In this document: piece after piece, positions 1 through 7,072 of the stretch
Numbering within the stretch: position 1 is the first letter of the stretch
Layout of the letters: every line of letters begins with the position of its first letter
Origin: Acidobacteriota bacterium
GTDB taxonomy: Bacteria; Acidobacteriota; Polarisedimenticolia; Gp22-AA2
Assembly: GCA_027297005.1 (NCBI GenBank)
Contig: JAPUIN010000116.1
Location: 1-7,084, forward strand
Direction: 5' to 3'
Length of the DNA stretch: 7,084 bases
The notes under the pieces: model-generated
Seen by the model: the letters and a program-made list of their open reading frames with translations, nothing else
Databases searched by the model: none
What the model was told of the DNA's origin: nothing
Made by a program: the position numbers and the translations under genes

Positions 1-765
1 GCTCCATCGGACCAGAAGGAACAGCGCGGCCGGCAGCACGAGAAGGGCCGCCCGGCGCAGGCCTTCCCCCACCGGACGGCGCTCCGCCACGGTCCACCAT
101 ATAAAGAGGATAAGGGGCAGGATGATAGCCTCCTCCTTGGACAGCAGAGCCAGCCCGAACAGGGCGACGGTTCCGCACCACAACGCCGCCCGCCGTCGGG
201 GGCGCGCGGCATCGGCGGCGGCGAGGGCGAGGAGGAGCGCGCCGAGGAGACCGAGCGTCGAGAGAATGCCCGACCGGCCCCAGACGTACAGAACCGATTC
301 TGATTGCAGGGGGTGGAGGAGGAACAGCGTCATTCCGGACAGCGCTGCGCTGCGTCCCCGCAAGGACCGAGCCGGTCCGCCCCCTTCGCGATGGAACGCG
401 CGCATGAGCAGGAGGCCGACCAGCAAGCCGCAGGCGATGTGAAGGCACAGATTGGTCAGGCGAAGCGGGAACGGGACGACGCCGCCTGCATGCGTGTTCA
501 TCCAGAGCGACAGGAAGAAGATCGGCCGCATCTGATCGGGAGAAAACCGGTAGGTGAGGGCGGCCGACACCGGGGAGCCGGGACGGACGGCGCGGTTATC
601 GACGATCCCGGCCTGCTCGTCGAAGGTGAAGGGCGCCTCGAGTGCGGGCCAGGCACAGAGGGTCGTGATCGCCATGACGAACAGGACCGCGGGCCATCCC
701 CCGGGCATCAAGGGACGCTCTGTGCGCGTCCTGCTGCGCATCGTAGGAGATTCGGTTTCGAGCAT
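1..765 (-). CDS. Membrane glycosyltransferase, GT-C / TMTC-like, N-terminal 255 residues (runs off the window)
   Basis: Reading the minus strand from the ATG at 765 gives 255 uninterrupted codons to the window edge; an in-frame TAG at 777-775 bounds the start. The protein is hydrophobic with about seven likely membrane segments (roughly residues 24-42, 101-121, 140-152, 166-185, 193-208, 213-226, 236-252). After the first segment comes FTFDEQAGIVDN (46-57), with acidic pair D49-E50 where GT-C enzymes carry their catalytic aspartate. Then follow RPIFFLSLW (80-88), NLCLHIACGLL (105-115), HPLQSESVLYVWGR (151-164) and LLSKEEAIILPL (207-218). This order matches bacterial relatives of TMTC-type O-mannosyltransferases, which transfer sugar from a polyprenyl-phosphate donor on the outer membrane face and often end in TPR repeats; any TPR part would lie outside the window. 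Donor and acceptor cannot be told. ATG codon 9 (741) is an alternative start. Neither has a clear Shine-Dalgarno. Family call is from recognition; substrate is unknown. Confidence 0.8.
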   Translation of the reverse strand, partial: MLETESPTMRSRTRTERPLMPGGWPAVLFVMAITTLCAWPALEAPFTFDEQAGIVDNRAVRPGSPVSAALTYRFSPDQMRPIFFLSLWMNTHAGGVVPFPLRLTNLCLHIACGLLVGLLLMRAFHREGGGPARSLRGRSAALSGMTLFLLHPLQSESVLYVWGRSGILSTLGLLGALLLALAAADAARPRRRAALWCGTVALFGLALLSKEEAIILPLILFIWWTVAERRPVGEGLRRAALLVLPAALFLLVRWS

Positions 766-771
766 ACCGAT

Positions 772-777
772 ATTCTA
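772..777 (-). promoter_or_regulatory. Putative -10 element (TAGAAT) for the leftward glycosyltransferase gene
   Basis: On the minus strand TAGAAT differs from TATAAT at one base and ends 6 bases before the ATG at 765. Transcription would then start at or next to the start codon, giving a leaderless mRNA, which fits the missing Shine-Dalgarno. No good -35 box is seen; GTGACG (803-798) is a weak match 20 bases upstream. The element is inferred from position and sequence only. Confidence 0.3.
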
Positions 778-790
778 GCGGATGTCCTGA

Positions 791-796
791 TATGAT
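791..796 (+). promoter_or_regulatory. Putative -10 element (TATGAT) for the rightward synthetase-hslVU-dapF run
   Basis: TATGAT differs from TATAAT at one base and ends 8 bases before the ATG at 805. The gene lacks a Shine-Dalgarno, so a leaderless transcript is plausible. No TTGACA-like -35 box lies 16-18 bases upstream. It sits inside the 39-base divergent gap, so this promoter and that of the leftward gene would overlap and could interfere with each other. Confidence 0.3.
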
Positions 797-804
797 GCGT
801 CACG

Positions 805-3120
805 ATGAAAGACAGGCTGGATGCCATCCTCAGGCCGCGCTCGATCGCCGTGATCGGCGCGTCGCGGCAGGAGCGCGGGATCGGTCGCGAGACGCTCCGC
901 AACCTCGTCAATTACGGCTTCACCGGGCCGATCTATCCCGTTAATCCGAGCGCCGATTCGATCCACTCCATCAAGGCCTTCCCGCGGCTGCGCGACATCC
1001 CCGGACCGATCGATCTCGCGATCGTCGTCGTGCCCCGTTCACAGGTGAGCGGCGTTCTGGACGATGCCATCGCCAAGGGGGTCAGGGGGCTCGTCGTGAT
1101 CACGGCCGGTTACTCCGAGACCGGGCCGGAGGGGACCCGGGAAGAGATGGAGTTGCGCGAGCGCGCGCGGGCGGCGGGGATCCGCGTCGTCGGTCCGAAC
1201 TGCATGGGAGTGATCAACACCGATCCGGCCGTGCGGATGAACGCCACCTTTGCGGCCGCCCGTCCGGCGCTCGGCACGGTCGGCTTCATGTCGCAGAGCG
1301 GCGCGCTGGGGGAGATGATCCTGGCGCACGCGAACGACATCGGCCTGGGGATCGCCTACTTTGTCAGCATGGGGAACAAGGCCGACATATCCGGCAACGA
1401 TCTGATCGAGGCCTGGGAGGATGATCCGCGTGTCAATGTCATCCTCATGTACCTGGAGTCGTTCGGCAACCCTGCCAAGTTCGCCGCCGCGACGCGGCGC
1501 GCCACCCGCAAGAAGCCGATCCTGGCGGTCAAATCCGGACGCACGGCGGCCGGAGCCCGGGCCGCCTTCTCCCACACCGGGTCACTGGCCGGCACCGAGG
1601 TCGCCGTCGACACGCTGCTCGAACAGTGCGGCGTGCTCCGGGTCGGCTCGTTGAGCGAGATGTTCACGCTCGCCACCGCCTTCGCGCAACAGCCGCTCCC
1701 GAAGGGAAACCGCGTGGCGATCCTGACTAATGCCGGCGGCCCGGCGATCATGGCGACCGATGTCTGCGCCACTCTCGGGCTCGAGGTGACGGAGTTGCCG
1801 GCCGCCACCCAGGCGAAGCTGCGTAGGGTGCTCGTCCCGGAGGCGAGCGTGAAGAACCCGGTCGACATGATCGCGTCGGCCGACGCGCCACGCTACGAAG
1901 CGGCCCTGAAAATCCTCAGGGACGAGCCCGAGATCGACGGACTGATCGTCCTGTTCGTCTCGCCGATCATGATCAACGCGCTGGAAGTCGCGCGCGCCAT
2001 CATCAAGGCGACGCGGGTGCTCAAAAAGCCGGTGCTCGCCTGCTTCATGGGTATGGAGGCGGGCCGGCGCGGCGTCGAGGAGCTGCGCGCCGCCGGGATT
2101 CCGGTTTACATGTTCCCCGAGGAGACGGCCCAGGCGATGGCCGCGCTCGACCGTTACCGGCGCATCCGCGAGCGGCCGGTCGGCCGGATCCCCGAGCTTG
2201 GCATCGATCGGCGACGCGCCGTGGCGTCCCTGCGCGCCGCGAAAGCGGAGAGACGCGCCGTCCTCACCCAGGAAGAGACCGAGGAGCTGCTGAAGGCATA
2301 TCGGCTCCCGATCGCACCTTCGCGCGTCGCGCAGACGCCGGCCGAAGCGATCGAGGCGTCGTCGGCGCTGGGGTACCCGGTCGTCGTCAAGGCGCTGGCC
2401 GAGGATATCGTGCACAAGAGCGAGCGGGGCGCGGTCAAGGTCGATCTGCGCAACGCCGACGAGGTCGTGGTCGCCGTCCGTGCCATCCGCCAGGCGATCG
2501 GCGCGCCGTGCCGGCTCCAGGTGCAGTCGATGGTGCGTGGCGGGCACGAGACGATCCTCGGGCTGACCCTCGACGCGAAGTTCGGGCCGCTGCTGATGTT
2601 CGGCCTGGGCGGCGTCTATGTGGAGGTGATGAAGGATGTGGTCTTCCGGAGGGCGCCGATCACCGATGTCGAGGCCCGTGAGATGATCCGCGGCATCCGT
2701 GGCTACAAGCTGCTGCGGGGAGCGCGCGGCTCCGTGAAGGCGGACGAGGAGTTCCTCGTTGACGCGCTTCTGCGTCTGGGGCAGCTGGCCTGTGATCATC
2801 CCGAGATCGAGCAGCTTGATCTCAACCCTCTGATTGTCGGCGCCGATCGTGACTCGTCGTTTGTCGTCGATGCCCGGGTGCGACTGGTCCTCGCGGACGA
2901 GGCGGCGATCGGTCGATCCGACGGGGCCGCCTCACCCTCGAAGAGGGCAAACGGATCCCGCGCGCGGCGGCGCGCGTTGACCGGGCGGCGTGCGCGAGGG
3001 GATAATGCACCGGCGCCGCGCGCGCGGTCGGGTCACGCATCGACGACCACACGCCGCGCGCGGGGAGACGAGGCGATCGCGCGCCGTCGGCGCGGGGTCG
3101 CGCGGGGAAGGGACCGTTGA
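805..3120 (+). CDS. ADP-forming acyl-CoA synthetase (acetate-CoA ligase type), fused alpha and beta parts, with an Arg-rich tail
   Basis: The family interconverts acyl-CoA, ADP and phosphate with acid, CoA and ATP in the cytoplasm through a phosphohistidine. The 771-residue protein has a CoA-binding Rossmann domain (SIAVIGAS 13-20, GPNC 130-133), succinyl-CoA ligase-like domains (MSQSGALGE from 162), the active-site motif FSHTGSLAG with H257 (the number known for archaeal alpha subunits), and an ATP-grasp beta part from about 487 to 694. That part carries [11 protein letters not shown] with H537, the second histidine of the phosphate-transfer mechanism, and ends with DLNPL and VVDARVRL (687-694). 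All key parts look intact. An in-frame TGA at 793 and the N-terminal match fix the ATG at 805. The family normally ends near residue 700; residues 713-771 are a basic tail with 20 arginines. Its stop overlaps the TTG start of hslV. Acid substrate (acetate, propionate, branched or aryl acids) cannot be told; a protein-acetyltransferase relative is less likely, since no GNAT domain is seen. Confidence 0.9.
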   Translation: MKDRLDAILRPRSIAVIGASRQERGIGRETLRNLVNYGFTGPIYPVNPSADSIHSIKAFPRLRDIPGPIDLAIVVVPRSQVSGVLDDAIAKGVRGLVVITAGYSETGPEGTREEMELRERARAAGIRVVGPNCMGVINTDPAVRMNATFAAARPALGTVGFMSQSGALGEMILAHANDIGLGIAYFVSMGNKADISGNDLIEAWEDDPRVNVILMYLESFGNPAKFAAATRRATRKKPILAVKSGRTAAGARAAFSHTGSLAGTEVAVDTLLEQCGVLRVGSLSEMFTLATAFAQQPLPKGNRVAILTNAGGPAIMATDVCATLGLEVTELPAATQAKLRRVLVPEASVKNPVDMIASADAPRYEAALKILRDEPEIDGLIVLFVSPIMINALEVARAIIKATRVLKKPVLACFMGMEAGRRGVEELRAAGIPVYMFPEETAQAMAALDRYRRIRERPVGRIPELGIDRRRAVASLRAAKAERRAVLTQEETEELLKAYRLPIAPSRVAQTPAEAIEASSALGYPVVVKALAEDIVHKSERGAVKVDLRNADEVVVAVRAIRQAIGAPCRLQVQSMVRGGHETILGLTLDAKFGPLLMFGLGGVYVEVMKDVVFRRAPITDVEAREMIRGIRGYKLLRGARGSVKADEEFLVDALLRLGQLACDHPEIEQLDLNPLIVGADRDSSFVVDARVRLVLADEAAIGRSDGAASPSKRANGSRARRRALTGRRARGDNAPAPRARSGHASTTTRRARGDEAIARRRRGVARGRDR
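2958..3063. repeat. Three CG-alternating palindromes in the synthetase tail region
   Basis: CCGCGCGCGG occurs at 2958-2967 and 3054-3063, and the longer CCGCGCGCGCGG at 3016-3027; each is its own reverse complement. They lie in the stretch that encodes the Arg/Ala tail, just upstream of hslV. No T-run follows, so they do not look like an intrinsic terminator. They may only reflect CGC/GCG codon runs, or be the remains of an intergenic spacer. Distances between copies (58 and 38 bases) are irregular. Confidence 0.45.
3105..3113 (+). promoter_or_regulatory. Ribosome binding site supporting the TTG start of hslV
   Basis: A purine-rich GGGAAGGGA precedes the TTG at 3117 by three bases; its AAGG (3108-3111) can pair with the 16S tail. 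It lies within the last codons of the synthetase gene. Because the TTG overlaps the upstream TGA as TTGA, translational coupling is likely and may help this weak start codon. Confidence 0.45.
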
Positions 3121-3647
3121 GATTCCACAGCACGACCGTCCTGTGCGTCCGCCATCGCGATCGAGTGGCGATGGGATCGGACGGCCAGGTGACGCTGGAC
3201 CATTCGGTGATGAAGCATGGCGCCTGCAAGGTCCGGCGCCTGTATAAGGAGGCCATCCTGGCCGGGTTCGCCGGTTCGGCCGCCGACGGCTTCGCGCTGT
3301 TCACCCGCTTCGAGGCCCGCCTGGAGGAGTACCATGGCAACCTCGAGCGCTCCGCCGTGGAACTGGCGCGCGAGTGGCGCACCGACCGGGCGCTGCGCCG
3401 GCTCGAGGCGCTGATGATGGTGGCCGACGACAAACGATCGTTCCTGCTTTCCGGCACCGGCGACCTGATCGAGCCGGACGACGGCCTGATGGCGATCGGC
3501 TCCGGCGGCACCTGCGCGCTGGCCGCAGCGCGCGCATTGACGCGCCGCACCGATCTCGATGCCCGGCAGGTCGTCGAGGAGTCGCTGCGTATCGCCGCCG
3601 AGATCGACATCTACACCAACGATCGCATCACGATCGAGGAGCTCTGA
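3117..3647 (+). CDS. hslV: HslV, ATP-dependent protease proteolytic subunit
   Basis: HslV is the threonine peptidase of the HslVU complex: stacked hexamer rings in the cytoplasm that degrade proteins unfolded by HslU. The 176 residues match the family along their length. After a five-residue propeptide (MRFHS) comes T6, the nucleophile after self-cleavage. GSDGQVTL follows with D22 (mature Asp17), then K38 (mature Lys33) and IGSGG with S129 (mature Ser124), so the active site is complete. Other family blocks are [27 protein letters not shown] and [12 protein letters not shown] at the C-terminus. TTG at 3117 is chosen because it places the nucleophile correctly, has a purine-rich ribosome site, and no ATG or GTG in frame fits. 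It overlaps the end of the synthetase by four bases and is followed by hslU after three bases, so HslV and HslU are probably translated together in matched amounts. Confidence 0.96.
   Translation: MRFHSTTVLCVRHRDRVAMGSDGQVTLDHSVMKHGACKVRRLYKEAILAGFAGSAADGFALFTRFEARLEEYHGNLERSAVELAREWRTDRALRRLEALMMVADDKRSFLLSGTGDLIEPDDGLMAIGSGGTCALAAARALTRRTDLDARQVVEESLRIAAEIDIYTNDRITIEEL
3636..3641 (+). promoter_or_regulatory. Shine-Dalgarno GAGGAG deciding the hslU GTG start
   Basis: GAGGAG sits within the last codons of hslV (the Glu-Glu of its C-terminal IEEL) and ends nine bases before the GTG at 3651. It supports that start over any internal one; no ATG, GTG or TTG occurs in frame between 3651 and the conserved LTPREIV block. 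Confidence 0.6.
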
Positions 3648-3650
3648 ACC

Positions 3651-5048
3651 GTGGCTATCCTCCTCCCCGGGGACAAGGAGGGCGCGGGGACCGACCTCGC
3701 GGCCCCCACCATCGATCTGACGCCGCGCGAGATCGTGGCCGAGCTCGATCGGTACATCGTCGGCCAGGAGAACGCGAAGCGCGCCGTCGCGATCGCGCTG
3801 CGCAATCGCACCCGGCGCCTCAAGCTGTCGCCGGAGATGGCCGAAGAGGTGGCGCCCAAGAACATCATCATGATCGGCCCGACCGGGGTCGGGAAGACTG
3901 AGATCGCCCGGCGCCTCGCGCGCCTCACGAACTCTCCATTCATCAAGGTGGAGGCCTCCAAGTACACGGAGGTCGGTTATGTCGGGCGCGACGTCGAGTC
4001 GATGATCCGCGACCTCACCGAGCTGTCCGTGGCGATGGTGCGCGAGGAGAAGGCGCGCGAAATCCGCGAGCGGGCGAAGCGGAACGTCGAGGAGCGCCTG
4101 CTGGACGTTCTGCTTCCGCCCCCCTCCCCGACGCCGTCCCCCGAGCCGCAGGAGTCGGCCGAGCAGTTTCAGAGGAGCCGGGAGAAGCTGCGTCAACAGC
4201 TGCGCGAGGGACTGCTCGAGGTGCGGCCCATCGAGATCGAGACGCGGCAGGATCAGTTCCCCGCGTTCCGGATCATGGGGGGATCGGGGCTCGAGGAGAT
4301 GGATATCAGCCTGCGCGATTCGATGGCCGGCCTGTTCGGCTCGCGCACGCGGCACCAGCGGATGACGATCCGCGACGCCCGCGAGGTGCTGCAGCGCGAG
4401 GAGGAGGAGAAGCTGGTCGATCACGAGGCGGTGAAGCGGCTGGCCATCGCGCGGGTGGAGCAGTCGGGAATCGTCTTCATCGACGAGATCGACAAGGTCG
4501 CCGGCCGCGAGCGTGGCAGCGGGCCCGAGGTGAGCCGCGAGGGGGTGCAGCGCGACCTGCTGCCGATCGTCGAGGGAACGACCGTCAACACCAAGAACGG
4601 CATGGTGCGCACCGATCACATCCTGTTCATCGCCTCCGGTGCGTTTCACGTCAGCAAGCCCTCGGACCTGATCCCGGAGCTGCAGGGGCGTTTCCCGATC
4701 CGGGTCGAGCTGGCGTCGCTCGGGTCGAAGGAGTTCGTGCGGATCCTCACCGAGCCGAAGAACGCTCTCGTGCATCAGTACCGGGCGCTGCTGCTCACGG
4801 AGGGGATCGAGCTGCGGTTCGCGGATGATGCCGTCCGGGAGATCGCGAACCTGGCGGCCGAAGTGAACGATAAGAGCGAGAACATCGGCGCCCGGAGGCT
4901 GCACACGGTCATGGAAAAATTGCTTGATGTCGTCTCGTTCGAGGCCCCTGACATGAAGGAGAGAAAGGTCGAAATCGATGCGGCCTACGTGCGCAAGATG
5001 CTGTCGGATATCGTCAAGGATCAGGACCTGAGCCGCTACATTCTCTGA
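3651..5048 (+). CDS. hslU: HslU, AAA+ unfoldase/ATPase of the HslVU protease
   Basis: HslU is the hexameric AAA+ ring that uses ATP to unfold substrates, feed them into HslV and activate it. In order: a roughly 22-residue N-terminal stretch (MAILLPGD onward), the start of the family core [17 protein letters not shown] (23-39), Walker A GPTGVGKT (76-83), pore loop GYVG (109-112), the inserted I domain (about 120-255) with a proline-rich linker (156-166), Walker B IVFIDEID with D278-E279, [17 protein letters not shown], the sensor and arginine region IASGAF to [11 protein letters not shown], sensor II GARRLHT, and the C-terminal SRYIL, which inserts into HslV pockets in known structures. At 465 residues it is slightly longer than E. 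coli HslU (443), from the N-terminus and I domain. All motifs are intact. The GTG start has a good ribosome site inside hslV. In E. coli these genes are heat-shock controlled; no heat-shock promoter is visible here. Confidence 0.97.
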   Translation: MAILLPGDKEGAGTDLAAPTIDLTPREIVAELDRYIVGQENAKRAVAIALRNRTRRLKLSPEMAEEVAPKNIIMIGPTGVGKTEIARRLARLTNSPFIKVEASKYTEVGYVGRDVESMIRDLTELSVAMVREEKAREIRERAKRNVEERLLDVLLPPPSPTPSPEPQESAEQFQRSREKLRQQLREGLLEVRPIEIETRQDQFPAFRIMGGSGLEEMDISLRDSMAGLFGSRTRHQRMTIRDAREVLQREEEEKLVDHEAVKRLAIARVEQSGIVFIDEIDKVAGRERGSGPEVSREGVQRDLLPIVEGTTVNTKNGMVRTDHILFIASGAFHVSKPSDLIPELQGRFPIRVELASLGSKEFVRILTEPKNALVHQYRALLLTEGIELRFADDAVREIANLAAEVNDKSENIGARRLHTVMEKLLDVVSFEAPDMKERKVEIDAAYVRKMLSDIVKDQDLSRYIL

Positions 5049-5075
5049 CGCAGACCCTTGCTCTCATCGCAGCCA

Positions 5076-6224
5076 ATGCTCCGGAAGCTTCTCCCGCCGA
5101 TGCTGGCGCTTCTACTCCTCGCCTGCGTCGGGTGTGGCAACAAGGGTCCGCCGCGCGCGCCGATCCGGATCCAGCCGACGGCGGTCCGGGGTCTCGTCCT
5201 GCGGCAGATCGGCCAGGGGGTCGTGGTCAGCTTCGTCCTCCCGCCTTCCTCGGAAGTGGGCCCGGCGCCCAAAGGCCCGCTGCGGCTCCACCTCCTGCGC
5301 ATGCTCTCGGCCGATTCGCTGCGGCCCGGCGCCGTCTCCGATCGATATCTCCTGATCCAGTTTCGCAAGCATGCCCGTACCGTCGCGGTGGCGACCGCTG
5401 AGGATCTGGTCAGGGCGGCGGCGGGTGGGCGGCTGCGCCTGGTCGATCCGGGACCCCCTGCCTCGACGGAATCGATTAGCAGACGGTACCTGTACAGCGT
5501 GATGGTCACCGCCGATGAGGGGAAGGAATCACGTCTCTCGGTGCCGCACCTCATCGAGGTCCTGCGTGAATTCGCACCTCCGACCGACCTGGGCCTCGAG
5601 ACGGCTGAAGGGGAGGTGCGGCTCTCCTGGAAGCCGGGAACGGGCGGCGGGATCGGCTTCAACGTCTATCGGTGGCGCGCAGTCGATGCGGGGCCTCCTG
5701 AGCGCCCAATGAACCGGACGCCGATCGGCGGTCCCGAGTACGTCGACACGGAATTTCAGTACGGCGAGACCTACGTCTACAGCGTGCGCGGGCTCATTGT
5801 GCCCGATCTGCCAGTGCGCGAGAGCGCCGGCAGTTCCGAACGCCGGGTGACCCCCATCGACGTCTATGCGCCCGCTGCGCCCGCCGGTGTGGCCGTTTCG
5901 GCAGAGGGGTCGGTCATCAAGGTCTACTGGTTCCCGAACTCCGAGACGGATCTCGGAGGCTACCGGCTCTACCGTCGTGCGGGGATGGAGGGGGAGTTCG
6001 CCCTGCTCGGTGAGACTGGATCGGCGGAGACGGCGTTCGTCGACGGGACGGCGCGAGCCGGGGTGCGCTATCATTACGTCGTCACGGCCGTCGACGCGAT
6101 GACGCCTCCGAACGAGAGCGACCGGTCGGAGGAGCGCTCCGAGTTGATCCCGAAGCGGGACGATGCGCTGCCCGCTGCCGTGCCGGACGATGTGGAGACG
6201 GACCCGGATCCGGGAAAGAGGTGA
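5076..6224 (+). CDS. Lipoprotein with LptM-like N-terminal motif and fibronectin type III-like domains
   Basis: The ATG at 5076 gives 382 residues starting MLRKLLPPMLALLLLACVGC, a charged then hydrophobic lipoprotein signal peptide. C17 (LLAC) and C20 (CVGC) are both possible lipid sites; C20 fits better because CGNKGPPRAP follows it, the motif of LptM (YifL). The mature part looks beta-rich. A divergent first domain (about 30-166) is followed by two clearer fibronectin type III-like units. Unit one spans about 167-264, with VRLSWKPG, GFNVYRW and YVYSVRG. Unit two spans about 265-359, with IKVYWFPN, GYRLYRR and YHYVVTAVD. A charged, proline-containing tail ends the protein. It is probably anchored in the inner or outer membrane facing the periplasm; its role is unknown, and LptM function (helping LptD assembly) cannot be assumed. 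A TTG at 5058 would add six residues; neither start has a clear ribosome site. The gene lies 27 bases after hslU and directly before dapF. Confidence 0.82.
   Translation: MLRKLLPPMLALLLLACVGCGNKGPPRAPIRIQPTAVRGLVLRQIGQGVVVSFVLPPSSEVGPAPKGPLRLHLLRMLSADSLRPGAVSDRYLLIQFRKHARTVAVATAEDLVRAAAGGRLRLVDPGPPASTESISRRYLYSVMVTADEGKESRLSVPHLIEVLREFAPPTDLGLETAEGEVRLSWKPGTGGGIGFNVYRWRAVDAGPPERPMNRTPIGGPEYVDTEFQYGETYVYSVRGLIVPDLPVRESAGSSERRVTPIDVYAPAAPAGVAVSAEGSVIKVYWFPNSETDLGGYRLYRRAGMEGEFALLGETGSAETAFVDGTARAGVRYHYVVTAVDAMTPPNESDRSEERSELIPKRDDALPAAVPDDVETDPDPGKR
6217..6221 (+). promoter_or_regulatory. Ribosome binding site for dapF (AGAGG)
   Basis: AGAGG at the end of the lipoprotein gene is followed by GTG (6221), ATG (6224) and ATG (6227), all in the dapF frame. 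Spacing of five bases favours the ATG at 6227; the ATG at 6224 would be only two bases away but overlaps the upstream TGA in the common TGATG form. The difference is one residue. Confidence 0.45.
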
Positions 6225-6226
6225 TG

Positions 6227-7072
6227 ATGGCACCCGTACCCACTGAATTCTTCAAGATGTCGGCCGGCGGCAACGACTTCATTATCCTCGATAACCGCTC
6301 GGGCAGTCTGGGGAACGGCTCGATCGGAGAGGTCGCGCGACAGCTCTGCGCGCGCGCACTGTCCGTTGGCGGGGACGGCGTGATCGTGCTGGAACGGTCC
6401 GAGTCCGCGCACGTGCGGGCGGTGTTCTACAACCCCGACGGCAAATCGACTTTTTGCGGCAACGGTGGCCGCTGTGCCGCCCGCATCGCGTACCTGCAGG
6501 GGATCGCGCCGTCGAAGATGAGGATCGAAACCGATCTGATGGTGCACGAGGCGGAGGTGAACGGCTCGGACGTCTCGTTCGAGATGCGCGATCCGCAGGG
6601 GTTCGAGGCGGACATCACCCTCGACATCCTGGGGGAGACGATCCGCGGCACGTTCGTGGACACCGGCGTGCCTCACTTCGTCCTCTTCCGCTCCGTGCCG
6701 CCGGAGCAGACGATCGACAATCTCGGCCGGGCGCTGCGGTTTCACTCCCGCTTCGGCACGCCCGGGACGAACGTCGACTTTGTGGAGGCGGTGGAGCCGG
6801 GGAGGCTGCGGATCCGGACCTATGAACGCGGGGTCGAGGGTGAAACCCTGGCGTGCGGTACCGGATGTGTCGCCGCGGCCCTGGCGACCAGCGCGGCCGA
6901 CGGCACCGGCTCTCCTTTCAGCCTGGTGACCCGTTCCGGGGAGATGGTCCGCGTACGGTTCGACGGGGATCCGCGCCGGGCGACGGGTGTCCGTCTCGAA
7001 GGGAAGGCCCGTCTCGTCTATGTCGGTCAGCTCACGGAGGAGTCGTCGCGCGGCTTCCGCCCGCCCCGTTGA
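6227..7072 (+). CDS. dapF: Diaminopimelate epimerase
   Basis: DapF converts LL- to meso-diaminopimelate, the precursor of lysine and of peptidoglycan cross-links, by a two-cysteine racemase mechanism without cofactor in the cytoplasm. The 281-residue protein has family length and both halves of the fold. Visible motifs: FFKMSAGGNDF (8-18) with N16; NPDG (69-72) followed by FCGNGGRCAA with catalytic C77; GVPHFV (147-152); GTNVDFVE with N182; YERG with E200-R201; and ETLACGTGC with the second catalytic cysteine C210. Two details differ from the enterobacterial pattern: VPH replaces NPH, and one extra residue separates ERG from GET (ERGVEGET). I recall both from other bacterial phyla, so an active enzyme is expected. 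The start is discussed with its ribosome site; GTG 6221 or ATG 6224 would add one or two residues. The gene is packed against the lipoprotein gene and its stop overlaps a possible next ATG. Confidence 0.95.
   Translation: MAPVPTEFFKMSAGGNDFIILDNRSGSLGNGSIGEVARQLCARALSVGGDGVIVLERSESAHVRAVFYNPDGKSTFCGNGGRCAARIAYLQGIAPSKMRIETDLMVHEAEVNGSDVSFEMRDPQGFEADITLDILGETIRGTFVDTGVPHFVLFRSVPPEQTIDNLGRALRFHSRFGTPGTNVDFVEAVEPGRLRIRTYERGVEGETLACGTGCVAAALATSAADGTGSPFSLVTRSGEMVRVRFDGDPRRATGVRLEGKARLVYVGQLTEESSRGFRPPR

Noticed and set aside
122..795. Plus-strand open frames opposite the glycosyltransferase fragment
   Set aside because: They are low-complexity Arg/Ala/Gly-rich readings, while the minus strand gives a coherent membrane protein with family motifs.
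1582..2799. A 405-codon minus-strand open frame inside the synthetase gene
   Set aside because: It lies opposite the conserved synthetase domains and has the same shadow composition (Arg, Asp, His, Leu rich), with no motif.
2930..2980. A frameshift that would end the synthetase at the TGA at 2978-2980
   Set aside because: A one-base shift would give a more usual family length, but no homopolymer or other direct sign of an error is visible, and the existing frame ends neatly at the hslV start. Kept only as an alternative to test with reads.
2941..3063. The CG palindromes as an intrinsic terminator before hslV
   Set aside because: No run of T follows any of the hairpins, and the reading frame continues through them into the hslV start.
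3246..3252. A strong Shine-Dalgarno-like AAGGAGG inside hslV
   Set aside because: No ATG, GTG or TTG follows at the right distance, and starting there would remove the catalytic Thr and Lys. It encodes a conserved part of HslV.
3374..3901. A 175-codon plus-strand frame crossing the hslV-hslU junction
   Set aside because: It overlaps both conserved genes in another frame, is Arg-rich and shows no family motif.
3033..4904. A 623-codon open frame on the minus strand opposite hslV and hslU
   Set aside because: It is the reverse reading of two clearly conserved genes; high GC removes stop codons. Its protein is rich in Arg, Leu, Asp and His with no recognisable domain.
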